A DNA stretch of 64,000 bases from UBA5018 sp044375975 (lineage in GTDB: Bacteria; Cyanobacteriota; Cyanobacteriia; PCC-6307; Cyanobiaceae). The translations under genes were made by a program, and so were the position numbers. Under the pieces are notes generated by a model that made no database searches, had not been told where the DNA came from, and saw only the letters and a list, made by a program, of their open reading frames with translations. The DNA lies in NCBI GenBank assembly GCA_044375975.1, contig JBILLQ010000006.1:1-64000 (forward strand), given 5' to 3'. Positions 18,269 through 27,569 of the stretch are shown piece by piece. Every line of letters begins with the position of its first letter. Positions within the stretch are counted from its first letter, which is position 1.

Positions 18269-20454
18269 TGTCTGCGTCCTGCTGGGGCACTCACCAGCTC
18301 GGCCTCCAGCAGCAGCCGGTAGTGCCCGTTCGCTTCTGCCAGGTCCTTCGGGTGGCCCTGTTCAACCAATTGACCTTGTTCGAGCACTATGACCCAATCG
18401 CTAATCTGGGCTCCATACATCCGGTGAGCCACGGTAACCAAGGTGCGAGGTGTACGTTTGATTGCCGTTAGAATTTGCTGCTCTCTCCGTTCATCGAGGG
18501 CACTGGTGGCCTCGTCCATCAGCAGCACGGTGGGCTGGTGCAGCAGGGCCCGGGCAATCTCAACCCGCTGACGCTGACCGCCGCTGAGGTTGCCGCCGCC
18601 CTCGCCCAGTTGCATTGCCAGAGCACCGGCACCGCCCAAATCATCGAGTAGGCCCGCTTCAGCCAGAGCGGTCAGGGCGTCACTGGAGCGAAAGCGTGGA
18701 TCCCAGAGGCTGAGATTCTGCTCCAGCGTCGCTGGGAAAAGAAAAACATCCTGGGAGACAAGGGCAATCGAGGCGCGCAGGGTGGGATCGTCCCAATCGA
18801 GCCAATCGCGGCCGTCGTAAAGGATTCTCCCCTGACTGGGGCGATACAGGCCGGCGATAAGCCGCAGCAGGGTCGATTTACCCGAACCACTGCCCCCAAC
18901 GATCGCCAGATGTGCTCCTGCCTGAAGGCTCAGGTTCAGGCCGCCAAACATCAGCGGCGTGGTGGAACTGAACTGGTACCCCAGATCGCTGAGCTCCAGA
19001 GAACCGGCCAGCTGTCGCTGAGGGCGATCGTCTGCTGCCGCCATCTGAAAACTGCGAACCAGCGGATCAACTTCGGTGTCGATCACATCATTTACCCTAC
19101 CCATTTCGCCGTCGAGCTGCTGCAGCTGGGTGCTCAGCAAGTTGAGCTGCTGTAAGGGGGCCTGAATCATGCCCATCAGAAACTGAAATGCCATCAATTC
19201 ACCTAGGGTAATTTGCCCCATGATGATCATCACACCGCCAAGCAGGATCACACTGCAGCGCAGCAAAAATCCCGAGGTGGTTCCGATCAGACCCACCAGC
19301 GAGGTGGCCAAAGATTGTTTTTGCAGCTCAGCGAGTGCATCATTGAAACTTCCAGACCATTGCATGAATGATTCATTTTCCAGGCCACTGGCCTTGATGC
19401 TCTCAATGCACTGGATCACATACATGCCAATACCAGCAGCCTTTCCCTGCAGCACTGCTAGCTTGTAATTGTCGCCTTTTCTCACCTCGCGAATCCAAAG
19501 AGTAAGGGCGGAATTGCCGCCGGCAATCGCTACTGTGAGCAGGGATAGCCAAGGGGAGATCAGCAGACCAACCAGCAGGGCCAGCAGGCCTGAGCCGAGC
19601 GAGAGCACAAAGCCGATGACGCCATTGACGCTGAGTTGCACCAATGAGAAAGGCAGAATCAACCGCGTCGCCACCTCACCCCGCATGCGTTGCACGAAAT
19701 AGCGATACGGCAGGCTGAAGAGGGAGATATAGAGCAGGCTGCTGATGCGTTTAAGCAAGAGGAAGCCAAGGCTCCGCAGCAACAGCTTCTGAAGATTAAG
19801 CAGCGCGATTAGCACCACCACAGCGATTCCCGTGATCCAGATTGTTGGGATCGCGATGTTTTCCCGACCCTCTTGAAGAAAACTATCGATGAACTGGCTG
19901 GTGGCACCGGCGATGAACAGCTCGGGCAGGGCCCCTGCCAGCGACACTAGGGCGAGCCAAGGGATCAGGCTGAGATAGGGCTTGAGCAGGCTGGGCACCC
20001 AGTGATAAAGCCCGGGCTCGCTGCCTCCACGCCTGAATGCCGAGCCTGGGTGTAGCTCCAGTACGACGCCGGTGAAGCTGGCCTGGAACTCCTCCCAGTC
20101 GACACGGCGGCGCCCACTGGCGGGATCACTCAGAAACGCTTGGCCGTGCTCGAAGCCTTCGAGCACGAGAAAGTGATTAAAATTCCAGAACAGGATGCAG
20201 GGGTAATGACCAGTCTTGAGCAGCGCATCGGCGCTGCGGCGAAAGGCCTTCACCTCGAGTCCGTAGCTCTGGGCAGCCCGCTTCAGTTGTATTGCGGTGA
20301 CCCCATCGCGGCTGATACCACATCGTTCACGCAACTCGGCTAGAGGCAGAATCTTGCCCAAATAAGCCATCACGATCTTGAGGCTGGCGGCTCCGCATTC
20401 CACCGACTCATACTGCAGCACTGTGGAGGTCACCACCCGAGACTTCCGATTCAT
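18265..20454 (-). CDS. NHLM-type ABC transporter with N-terminal C39 leader peptidase
   Basis: A 729-residue exporter that should remove the leader after Gly-Gly and export the mature lanthipeptide. I place the start at the ATG at 20454, which overlaps the hlyD-like stop (ATGA); a longer frame from 20604 would add 50 unrelated residues. The C39 domain has Gln14, the catalytic Cys20 in Y-E-S-V-E-C-G, His94 in N-F-N-H-F and Asp110 in L-S-D-P. Six membrane helices follow, then Walker A G-G-S-G-S-G-K-S, signature L-S-G-G-Q-R-Q and Walker B V-L-L-M-D-E-A-T-S-A-L-D. All catalytic residues are intact. Confidence 0.94.
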   Translation of the reverse strand: MNRKSRVVTSTVLQYESVECGAASLKIVMAYLGKILPLAELRERCGISRDGVTAIQLKRAAQSYGLEVKAFRRSADALLKTGHYPCILFWNFNHFLVLEGFEHGQAFLSDPASGRRRVDWEEFQASFTGVVLELHPGSAFRRGGSEPGLYHWVPSLLKPYLSLIPWLALVSLAGALPELFIAGATSQFIDSFLQEGRENIAIPTIWITGIAVVVLIALLNLQKLLLRSLGFLLLKRISSLLYISLFSLPYRYFVQRMRGEVATRLILPFSLVQLSVNGVIGFVLSLGSGLLALLVGLLISPWLSLLTVAIAGGNSALTLWIREVRKGDNYKLAVLQGKAAGIGMYVIQCIESIKASGLENESFMQWSGSFNDALAELQKQSLATSLVGLIGTTSGFLLRCSVILLGGVMIIMGQITLGELMAFQFLMGMIQAPLQQLNLLSTQLQQLDGEMGRVNDVIDTEVDPLVRSFQMAAADDRPQRQLAGSLELSDLGYQFSSTTPLMFGGLNLSLQAGAHLAIVGGSGSGKSTLLRLIAGLYRPSQGRILYDGRDWLDWDDPTLRASIALVSQDVFLFPATLEQNLSLWDPRFRSSDALTALAEAGLLDDLGGAGALAMQLGEGGGNLSGGQRQRVEIARALLHQPTVLLMDEATSALDERREQQILTAIKRTPRTLVTVAHRMYGAQISDWVIVLEQGQLVEQGHPKDLAEANGHYRLLLEAELVSAPAGRRQ

Positions 20455-22025
20455 TTGTTGTCGACCACCAGGCCAAGAGCACGCCTGAGTGCAGGCATCA
20501 CGAATTCGACCGGCCGCCGATACGTAGTGGTGATCTGCACGTCGGCCAGGGTGGCCAGGCGCACAGGGTGGGGCGGCAAACGTCCCGAGCTCCAGCGGTA
20601 GCAATCGTAGCTACTGCCACTTCTGCACCGGTCCGGAGTGGTTTGCTCCAGCTGAACCCGCGCCAGATACGGAGTGAGAGTGATCTGTTGGATCGGATTT
20701 ACCAGGGCACGACTCCCCACCGCTCCCAGTAGCCCATCACCCTGAAGGGGCAGCTTGTTGACCTCAATGACACGCCCTGGAATGCCACCGTATTGGGCCC
20801 GGGAGATCCCCTTCGGCGTCACCAGCACCTTCATACCTTCACTCACCTGCTGGGCGGCTGAAGGGTCTAGAAAAACGGGAATTAAACTGGGCAGAGATGG
20901 TGACATCTTCGTGAATATGAGCAGCTCATCACCTTGTTTGACAAAAGTACCATTCACGAAATTGCGGGCCAGGATATAGAAGCCATTCACGGGCGCAAAA
21001 ATGGTTGTGGCGCTGAGGTAACTGACTAGTTGATTTTCGAGCTTGTTAAGGTTGTCAATGCTTGAAACGATGGCTTGCTTCGACTGCTCAAGCTGCTCAT
21101 CGCGACTGATCGAGGTGTTGACCTGAGCGGAGTCGGCGCTGAGCAGCTGCCCCTCAAGTGCATTGATGCGCGATTGCTCTTCCAGCACGGTGGTGCCAGG
21201 TAAATACCCCTGCTTCCAAAGGGTTAGATAGCGTCGATAAAGATCACGACGTTGCTTGAGTTCGGCAACAAGAGTTTGCCGCTGGTTGCTTTGTAAGCCT
21301 CCCAACTGGCTAAGGGTGCCCGCTCGAGCAAGTCTTTCGGAGCGCTGCTGGCGATGCAGCTTTTCGGCTGGCAGTATCCCCAGTAAGGCTGCATTTAACT
21401 CCAGATGGGCGGCTTCATTCTCTATGCGGGCTATAACGGTGCCACTGGGATAACTCAATGTGATCGGTCTGCTCTGGCGTTCAACAGCTTTGGAGGTTGC
21501 CAGGTTTGCCGGTAAGAGAAACGTCTGGCCCTGTACGGATGCCAGTGCCGCTTGCACCAGTTCTGCCAACTTGGCCGCATCATTCACATTGCTGGTGAAG
21601 ACGGTGGCTTGGCTCCGCCAGAACTGACCCAACATCTCATTGCGTTGACGCTGCAGCGCCGGCAGGTTGTTGGCACCAAACCCGCTCACCTGATAGCGAA
21701 GGATCCCCGAGCTGGCCGCATTCAGGCTTTCCAAACCGCCAGGCGGCACGATCGCGCCGGTGCCGTTCACCTGGACCGGAACCCGAGCCAGGACCGACCA
21801 AAGCACCCCGAGCATGGCGATGGCGGCCGCAGCAATCGCCGTGAGCCGAACTGGCAGCGGCAAAAAGGCGACCGGTTTGGTGGCATCAGCTCCAGCCTTG
21901 AGGCGCTCCAGCGCCACCTGTTCAAAGATCTCGAAGCGTTCGGCCGCCCGTTTCGGGGAACCGCCGCATTCGACTGGGGCAGAGCCCTGTTCAGGATTGA
22001 ATCGATCGTCCGGGGGGGAGGGCAT
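20451..22025 (-). CDS. HlyD-family periplasmic adaptor of the lanthipeptide exporter
   Basis: A 524-residue membrane-fusion protein. A cytoplasmic N-terminus of about 55 residues precedes one membrane helix (residues 58-80, A-I-A-A-A-A-I-A-M-L-G-V-L-W). A periplasmic part follows with long helices around residues 240-330 (Q-S-R-I-N-A-L-E-G-Q-L) and a beta-barrel region. This matches NHLM-system secretion proteins, which link the ABC exporter to an outer-membrane channel. It overlaps the peptidase-transporter gene by 4 bp. A small Cys-containing segment near the end (D-R-C-R-S-G-S-S-Y-D-C) is unusual and might form a disulfide in the periplasm. Confidence 0.9.
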   Translation of the reverse strand: MPSPPDDRFNPEQGSAPVECGGSPKRAAERFEIFEQVALERLKAGADATKPVAFLPLPVRLTAIAAAAIAMLGVLWSVLARVPVQVNGTGAIVPPGGLESLNAASSGILRYQVSGFGANNLPALQRQRNEMLGQFWRSQATVFTSNVNDAAKLAELVQAALASVQGQTFLLPANLATSKAVERQSRPITLSYPSGTVIARIENEAAHLELNAALLGILPAEKLHRQQRSERLARAGTLSQLGGLQSNQRQTLVAELKQRRDLYRRYLTLWKQGYLPGTTVLEEQSRINALEGQLLSADSAQVNTSISRDEQLEQSKQAIVSSIDNLNKLENQLVSYLSATTIFAPVNGFYILARNFVNGTFVKQGDELLIFTKMSPSLPSLIPVFLDPSAAQQVSEGMKVLVTPKGISRAQYGGIPGRVIEVNKLPLQGDGLLGAVGSRALVNPIQQITLTPYLARVQLEQTTPDRCRSGSSYDCYRWSSGRLPPHPVRLATLADVQITTTYRRPVEFVMPALRRALGLVVDNK

Positions 22026-22037
22026 GCTATGGCGTCC

Positions 22038-23699
22038 TCAGTGTTTGGCCAGGGTGTTGACCCGCTGCTCCAGCAGGGGCTTGGTGCCAACGGGCCAGCG
22101 GGCCGAGCTTCGATATAGCCTCGCCACCGCACTGTTGTAAGTGCGCTCAGCGCTCGCGTAATCGTTGGCCGCACCGATGGCCTGGTTCAACGCCACCACG
22201 AGTGAGGATATATCGCTCACGCCGACCAGATACCTCTCTTGTACGGCGGCGGCGGCGACCTGGGCAGCCTGGAGCTGGGCCCGGCTGCTCTGCAGCGACA
22301 GCAGGCTGGTCAGATAGGTGGCATAGTAATTTTCAACTTCCCGGGTAACGCTAAGACGAGTTGTCGCTGCTTGATTCAGGGCCTGACGGGCGGCGGCCTT
22401 CTGTACCTCGGCTTGGGAGGCATTGATGCCACCATCGAAAAGCTGCCAGGTGAAGCCCACGCCATAGCCCCCGTTCCACTTAAGGGTGTGGTTGTTGATC
22501 TGCGTGCTTGTGCTGCCGTCAAGACTTCTTCCTGTGCTCTGGTCGGTTGTGTTGCTGTTGGCGTAGCCGCCGCTGGCCCCAAGGCTGAAGCTGGGCCAGT
22601 AGGTGTTGAACAGAGCGGTGGCCGTCCAGCTGGCACTGGCGGCAGCGGCCTGGCTCGCCTGAATTTCCTCCCGCAGCCTCAAGGCTTGCTCGATCGTTGA
22701 CTGGAGGGGCTGATCCCAATGGCCCAACGTGATCGGTTTTTTGGTGGGTAACGCAAGTGTGCCTGGGGGCAACGCCATGGTCTGAGCCAGTAGGGAGGAA
22801 GCATCGATCAGCTGCCGGTAGGCATTGATCAGCGTGCTCAAGGTGGAGTACTGCTGGGTGCGGATTTGTTCAACATCGGCAATGCTCACCAGGCCATCAT
22901 TGAACTGAGCCTCCGTTATTCGTACCTGGCGGCGAATTACATTCAAGATCTCGCTATAGGATTCGATCAGCTGTCTCTGTTCCTTTAGGCTGAAGTAGGC
23001 CTCCTGAATCTCAAGGACCAGGTTTCGGGCGCTCACGTCAAACAGAAGCTGCTGTCTCTTTAGACTTTCGCTGGCTGCATTGATGCTTGCACCCCGGCTG
23101 GAATTAAAAAAAGTCCAGCCAATCGTGATGCCCAGATTAACCGCTGTGGCGTTGGAGGCGCTGGTTGAACTGGTGCTTATCCGACCATCGTTGGCGGCCG
23201 AAATGGTGTTGGTGATATTGAAATTCTGACCGGGCACGTAGGAGCTGGATGCCACGCTCAATGTCGGATACCACTGGCGCCTCACGGCGATCAGATTCCA
23301 TTGCTGGCCCTGGATCTCGGCATAGGCTGCTGCCAGAAGTGGATTATGGAGCAAGCCCGCCTCCAGGGCTTCATCCAGGCTGGTGGTGCGGGAGCGCGCA
23401 TTAAGCTGAAGCTGCAACTCCTGAAGCTGCGCTTGCAGTTGATCAGCCAGAGGATTGGGCCGAACCTGGGGGGCCGCGATGCCGTCAATGCGATAGCCAG
23501 CCTTGGCTATGCCGAGTGGATATTGGGAAACCAGGCAGGCCATCAACACAATGATCCTTGAGAGCTTCCATGCAGAGCTGCCATAGGGTCTGGACTGGTA
23601 GCACCTCCTGGAACAATCGGCCAATGCAATGGATTTCTTCAAGCTCACGCCGTAGCCAGGCAACAGGTGGGATGTATTGCCCCTCTGCTCAACGGTCAT
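22038..23699 (-). CDS. TolC-family outer-membrane channel of the lanthipeptide exporter
   Basis: A 553-residue protein of the outer-membrane efflux family. Two repeated OEP halves are visible: a first with long helices around residues 100-290 (for example L-E-I-Q-E-A-Y-F-S-L) and a second around 320-530 (R-L-S-V-T-R-E-V-E-N-Y-Y). The listed start gives an N-terminus of about 45 residues before a signal-like stretch (R-I-I-V-L-M-A-C-L-V). A later start, such as the ATG about 53 residues in, is possible. It is the first gene of the lanthipeptide operon, 12 bp before hlyD, so the cluster carries its own complete double-membrane export path. Confidence 0.88.
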   Translation of the reverse strand: MTVEQRGNTSHLLPGYGVSLKKSIALADCSRRCYQSRPYGSSAWKLSRIIVLMACLVSQYPLGIAKAGYRIDGIAAPQVRPNPLADQLQAQLQELQLQLNARSRTTSLDEALEAGLLHNPLLAAAYAEIQGQQWNLIAVRRQWYPTLSVASSSYVPGQNFNITNTISAANDGRISTSSTSASNATAVNLGITIGWTFFNSSRGASINAASESLKRQQLLFDVSARNLVLEIQEAYFSLKEQRQLIESYSEILNVIRRQVRITEAQFNDGLVSIADVEQIRTQQYSTLSTLINAYRQLIDASSLLAQTMALPPGTLALPTKKPITLGHWDQPLQSTIEQALRLREEIQASQAAAASASWTATALFNTYWPSFSLGASGGYANSNTTDQSTGRSLDGSTSTQINNHTLKWNGGYGVGFTWQLFDGGINASQAEVQKAAARQALNQAATTRLSVTREVENYYATYLTSLLSLQSSRAQLQAAQVAAAAVQERYLVGVSDISSLVVALNQAIGAANDYASAERTYNSAVARLYRSSARWPVGTKPLLEQRVNTLAKH

Positions 23700-23830
23700 G
23701 TTTCGCTGGCATCCAGGATGCAGAACTTGACCGCAATGGATCGATCCATGGAAGGGCTACCGCCATCATTTTCGGTAGCGTTGATCAAGGGTCCTTGATG
23801 CTATCAACATCATGATCAAGTGGCAGTGTT

Positions 23831-24232
23831 CAGCTGCACACGATCAGCAGCGCCACGATCGATCTCAAGGAGACGATCCGCGAGGGCGCCAAGCTCAAGC
23901 GGCGCCACCATCCTCCCCGTACACCACGAGAACGGCTGCTGGAGCTCAGCCAGCTCAGGGATGCCCACCGGATCGCTGCTGCGCTGGAGGCACTGCAGCT
24001 CAGCAGCGATCCGGTGGCCCTGCTGGAAACAAGGAGCAGCGCTAGGCGGCTCATGGCGCTGGCTCCGGGCAGGTACCACGAGGGTCAGCTGCGCTCGATG
24101 GAGCGGCGCGTCAAGGAATGGCGAACAGCCCGAGCAGAGCGGCTGGTGGGGGTGATGCGATCAGCCGGAAAGGGTAAGCAGACAGAGGAAACGGCCAATC
24201 CTGTCGCGACACCAATTGGAAGCCCCACTTAA
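23831..24232 (+). pseudogene. Internal fragment of an integrase-type transposase
   Basis: A 134-codon open stretch without a clear start. It reads I-R-E-G-A-K-L-K-R-R, then P-R-E-R-L-L-E-L, then A-P-G-R-Y-H-E-G-Q-L-R-S-M-E-R-R-V-K-E-W-R. The last segment matches the helix preceding the catalytic core in IS21-like and related integrase transposases ('Y-x-x-G-Q-L-R-T-L-Q-R-R-V-x-x-W-R'). No DDE domain follows. It is a decayed transposon fragment at the upstream edge of the lanthipeptide operon. Confidence 0.55.
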
Positions 24233-24299
24233 TCATGCAAAGCGGTGGCTTGGTTTTCGATGATGCTTGACGAGAGCTTGAGCTGGTCCCAACAGCTTG

Positions 24300-24710
24300 T
24301 TAGGAGCGATGCACGTGAACTTGCTTCCAGGCCCCCTCTAGTTTTTGCCAGATGCGGGTTTCGCAGCAACTGCTAGTGATCGCTTCATCGTCCAGTCGGC
24401 GTTGGGTAAGTCGTGTATAGCTCAGAACAACGGCAGCATCGCTAAGCCAGCGCAGATGGGGCCTGGCCATGCTCACGTTTACAGAGCAGCTTTTACCATT
24501 GGTGTTAATATTAGCATTGCTGTCTTCGTCGGAAAAATAAAAACGATGAAAGGCTAATCCCTCCGCCAGGATGCCGTTGGTTTCGGCTTCGAAGCAGCTC
24601 AGGGATGGATCGCAGTAGCTCGCATAGCTGTTCCAGTCCCCGCTTGCCACGCTTTCCAGCATGGCTTGATTGAGGGCAAGAATCTCTTGATCGCTGGCAG
24701 AGTGGTTCAA
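24300..24710 (-). CDS. SnoaL/CaMKII-association-domain-like protein
   Basis: A 136-residue single-domain protein. The pattern I-L-A-L-N-Q-A-M-L-E-S-V-A-S-G-D-W, then C-D-P-S-L-S-C-F-E-A-E, G-L-A-F-H-R-F-Y-F, V-L-S-Y-T-R-L-T-Q and E-T-R-I-W-Q-K ... V-H-V-H-R-S is that of the calcium/calmodulin-dependent kinase II association domain group of the NTF2-like fold. Bacterial members form small oligomers whose role is mostly unknown. The ATG overlaps the end of the mtnB-mtnC fusion by 4 bp, so it is translationally coupled to methionine salvage. A role in that pathway is inference from position only. Confidence 0.82.
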   Translation of the reverse strand: MNHSASDQEILALNQAMLESVASGDWNSYASYCDPSLSCFEAETNGILAEGLAFHRFYFSDEDSNANINTNGKSCSVNVSMARPHLRWLSDAAVVLSYTRLTQRRLDDEAITSSCCETRIWQKLEGAWKQVHVHRS

Positions 24711-26059
24711 GAGCTGATCTGTAGCAGGCTGTACCGTTCAATTTTCGCAAATCCCCCGGCATCGCGCTGCGGGTTGTCTGATCGGTAACTAAACAGCACC
24801 TGCATCCCTGCCGCCGCCGCCGCCTCCAGCTCAGCCTTGACATCACTGATAAATAGCACCGAGCCTGGCGCCACTTTCATCTCCTCGGCGATTTTGTTAT
24901 AGCTCTGTGCCTGCTGCTTGCCGCCTGTATTAGTGTCAAACCAATGGCTGAAAAAATGTTTTATATCGCCGGTGTTGCTATGGCCATATAGTAGCTGTTG
25001 TGCCCCAATGGACCCGGATGAGTAAACCGCTAATGTGAGGCCTTGCAGCCACCAGCGCTGTAGCGCCGCGGGCACGTCTTCGAACAGGGGGGCTTGTAGT
25101 TCGCCTGCTGCATATCCTTGCTTCCAGATTAATCCCTGTAATTGCTTCAGGGGTGTGAACTTGCGATCGTTTTTAATCAGCCATTTTATGTAAGCTGTGA
25201 TTTCTGCCTTGGGACTGAAGGGTAGACCCGCGGCGCTGGCATCCGCGTCGGTCTGCCAGCTATGGCTTATTGCTTCGATCAGGGCTTTTACTTCTGCATT
25301 CTGACCATTGATTTGTAAGTACTGATCTACTGAATTGCTTGCGTAAGGGAACAGTGTATTGCTCACGTAACTTACTGGGCAGGTTGTGCCTTCTATGTCG
25401 AGCAGCAGATGGGTGACGCCTGCTATCTCGGTGGGTGTGAGTTCCTGGGGTGCCAGCAGCAACTGTCGCCAGCGCTGTTCCAGCAGGAATTCGAGGATTT
25501 CTAGATGTCTCTGGGCACTGCTGAGATCCTGCCCCCAGGCGTAGAGGCCATGCCCTGCGATTAGCAGCCCTTGGGGGGCTTTGCTGAGCAGCGGCCGGGC
25601 TGCGGCACTGAGCCGTTCTAGATCTTGATCATTTGGCAATACCGGCAGGGCGACTGTGGTGGCATGGGTGCTAATCCCCGCCAGGCCCTTGAGCATCTCC
25701 AGATCGCTGAGCAGCAGTTCGGCGGGCTGGTGTTGGCCGAGGCGTTGGGACAGCAGCGTGGCAGCTTGGGAGTGGGTGTGCAGGACGGCACCTGCACCGG
25801 TCTGTTCGACGATGGCCAGATGCAGCAGCGTCTCGGCGCTGGCCTTGCCCTGGCCCCTTTGCACCTGGCCCGCTCCATCCACCACGATCAATTTTTCCGC
25901 TGCCACCGAACCCTTGGCCACGCCGCTCGGTGCCATCAATAGCTGCAGGGGTTGGCGTTGCAGCACACAGCTGAAATTGCCGCCGGTGCCTTCGCACCAG
26001 CCCCGCTGATGGATAGCGGCCATGGCGGCCGAAAGCTGTTGGGCTAGGAGGTGTTGCAT
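24707..26059 (-). CDS. mtnBC: Fused methylthioribulose-1-P dehydratase (MtnB) and enolase-phosphatase (MtnC)
   Basis: A 450-residue fusion of two steps of the methionine salvage pathway. Residues about 1-205 are a class II aldolase-like MtnB: G-T-G-G-N-F-S, the zinc-binding H-T-H-S and G-H-G-L-Y-A-W-G are present. MtnB dehydrates methylthioribulose-1-phosphate. Residues about 215-450 are a HAD-family MtnC with L-L-D-I-E-G-T-T (nucleophile Asp), Y-S-S-G-S and I-S-D-V-K-A-E-L, which converts the diketo product to acireductone. I start at the ATG at 26059 (M-Q-H-L-L-A-Q-Q-L), 26 bp after mutM; the longer frame from 26158 would run inside mutM. The next-step enzyme, MtnD, is encoded at 39688-40410. 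Confidence 0.93.
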   Translation of the reverse strand: MQHLLAQQLSAAMAAIHQRGWCEGTGGNFSCVLQRQPLQLLMAPSGVAKGSVAAEKLIVVDGAGQVQRGQGKASAETLLHLAIVEQTGAGAVLHTHSQAATLLSQRLGQHQPAELLLSDLEMLKGLAGISTHATTVALPVLPNDQDLERLSAAARPLLSKAPQGLLIAGHGLYAWGQDLSSAQRHLEILEFLLEQRWRQLLLAPQELTPTEIAGVTHLLLDIEGTTCPVSYVSNTLFPYASNSVDQYLQINGQNAEVKALIEAISHSWQTDADASAAGLPFSPKAEITAYIKWLIKNDRKFTPLKQLQGLIWKQGYAAGELQAPLFEDVPAALQRWWLQGLTLAVYSSGSIGAQQLLYGHSNTGDIKHFFSHWFDTNTGGKQQAQSYNKIAEEMKVAPGSVLFISDVKAELEAAAAAGMQVLFSYRSDNPQRDAGGFAKIERYSLLQISS

Positions 26060-26085
26060 AGGAATCAATGCTGGATTTGGCCTGA

Positions 26086-26934
26086 TTAGGTTTGGCAGCT
26101 TGGGCACCAATGGCTGCTGCGGCCCGATAGCTTCTCGCGCCGGATTGGAGTGCCACAAACGCGGCAGGGGGCACCGCTGCGGCGATAGACCCAGGCCTGA
26201 CCGCCATAGTTGCCGTTGGTGCCAGTGAGGTCGCGGAAATCGCTGAAGGTGGTGCCGCCGGCGCCAATGCTGGCCTCAAGCACCTCCACCAGGGCCTTTG
26301 CCAACCGCTCTAGCTGGGTTGGCCGCAACTGGCCGCTGGGGGTGTCGGGGCGGATACCGGCGGCAAAAAGGGATTCATCCGCATAGATATTGCCAACGCC
26401 AGCCACCAGCGATTGATCTAGCAGGGCGCTTTTAATCGCCCGCTTTGAACCCTTGAGCATCTGGTGGAGATGGGCGGCGTTGAACTCTTCGCTGAACGGT
26501 TCTGGTCCGAGATGTTTCAGCCCGGTGATCACCGATGTCAGCTCCACTGCTGGCGGCACCCACCACATGGTGCCGAAGCTACGCATGTCCACGAAGCGCA
26601 GCTCCACCCCTTGGCGATTCCACAGTCTCACCCGCGTATGGCCGCAGGCCTCGCGGGGCTGTTCCAGCCAGAGAAACTGGCCGGTCATGCGCAGGTGTAC
26701 CCCCCAGTGGCCGCCAGCGGCGCCGGTTTCTGTTTTGAGGCTGGCGATCAAGTATTTGCCGCGCCGCCGCCAGATTTCTGGCCGGCAGTGTTGGAGTGCG
26801 GCGATAAAGGCGGCTGGCTGCTCGGGACTGGCGATGGCCCGATCGCGCAGCACTTCCACCCGCTCGATCAGGAACTGTTTGGTGCGCTGTTCCAGGCCGC
26901 GCCTGACGGTTTCAACTTCGGGCAGTTCCGGCAC
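26086..26934 (-). CDS. mutM: Formamidopyrimidine-DNA glycosylase (Fpg/MutM)
   Basis: Base-excision repair glycosylase/AP lyase for 8-oxoguanine, 282 residues. The start is set at the GTG at 26934 because the catalytic residue must be Pro2: the mature protein begins M-P-E-L-P-E-V-E-T-V-R-R-G. The longer frame to 27060 adds 42 residues that would block the active site. The helix-two-turn-helix has the G-V-G-N-I-Y-A-D-E segment. The C-terminal zinc finger is complete: C-R-V-C, then 16 residues, then C-P-S-C. It lies between psaE and the mtnBC gene on the same strand. Confidence 0.95.
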   Translation of the reverse strand: MPELPEVETVRRGLEQRTKQFLIERVEVLRDRAIASPEQPAAFIAALQHCRPEIWRRRGKYLIASLKTETGAAGGHWGVHLRMTGQFLWLEQPREACGHTRVRLWNRQGVELRFVDMRSFGTMWWVPPAVELTSVITGLKHLGPEPFSEEFNAAHLHQMLKGSKRAIKSALLDQSLVAGVGNIYADESLFAAGIRPDTPSGQLRPTQLERLAKALVEVLEASIGAGGTTFSDFRDLTGTNGNYGGQAWVYRRSGAPCRVCGTPIRREKLSGRSSHWCPSCQT

Positions 26935-27141
26935 GGGAGGTGGGCTGGTGGAGCCTGGGGGCGCCCTTTGTTCGCAGGGACTGGACAACAAATTTACATG
27001 GGCTGTTGCTCCCAGACGGCTCGACACCACCAACAGGGGCTTCTCCCGATTCAGCTGCACTGGCTAATTGCCGCCTGTCTTGGATCGGGAAATTTGCCGA
27101 GCTAGAGAGGCTTCTGGAGAGGCGTACAGGTGCGCGGCGAT

Positions 27142-27181
27142 TAAAAAACCACCGGGTTTGCAATGAAGCAAGCTCGGTGGC
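27142..27181 (-). terminator. Rho-independent terminator downstream of psaE
   Basis: On the minus strand, CCACCG and CGGTGG form the base of a hairpin at 27149-27180, extended by TTGC/GCAA near the loop with a small internal mismatch. It is followed directly by a run of six T residues. It lies about 36 bp after the psaE stop and should end that abundant transcript before mutM. Confidence 0.8.
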
Positions 27182-27216
27182 TTTTGATTTTTGGCTTCTG
27201 CCCGGGGGCAGGAGCT

Positions 27217-27426
27217 TCAGGCTTTCTCGAGCTCGGCTTCGGAGAAATTGTTCGTGTTGATGCCGCCTTCAGAGCCGCTGTAACCGTTGTAGTTCACCTT
27301 CTCGAAGCGAACCACCACGGGGTAACGAATACCGGAGGTGTCGACCGTGGCGACGGTGCCGACTTCGTTGAACCAGTAAGACTCAGGGCGCTTGATGCGC
27401 ACTTTGTCGCCGCGGGAAATGGCCAT
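27217..27426 (-). CDS. psaE: Photosystem I reaction centre subunit IV (PsaE)
   Basis: A stromal/cytoplasmic PSI subunit that helps dock ferredoxin and supports cyclic electron flow. The start at the ATG at 27426 gives 69 residues, the normal size, beginning M-A-I-S-R-G-D-K-V-R-I-K-R. The signature S-Y-W-F-N-E-V-G-T-V-A and Y-P-V-V-V-R-F-E-K-V-N-Y are present. The longer frame to 27531 adds 35 residues that no PsaE has. It ends with its own terminator. It is the strongest single marker that the window is cyanobacterial. Confidence 0.98.
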   Translation of the reverse strand: MAISRGDKVRIKRPESYWFNEVGTVATVDTSGIRYPVVVRFEKVNYNGYSGSEGGINTNNFSEAELEKA

Positions 27427-27569
27427 CGCTGGGTTGGGGATCGGGTGGCTGCCAAAGGGACGATAACTGCCATTGGTCAGTTCAATCAGAGCGGTGTCAC
27501 GAATCGTCGCCCTTGCAGGGGGGGAGGCCATGGCACGATCGCGGGTTCCCCCCTCTGCCCTGAGCCGCC

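Noticed and set aside
18268..20604. Longest frame for the peptidase-transporter starting at 20604
   Set aside because: It adds 50 residues lying inside the hlyD-like gene; the ATG at 20454 forms an ATGA overlap and puts the C39 Cys at position 20.
26935..27060. Longer mutM start at 27060
   Set aside because: Fpg needs Pro2 as nucleophile; only the GTG at 26934 gives that.
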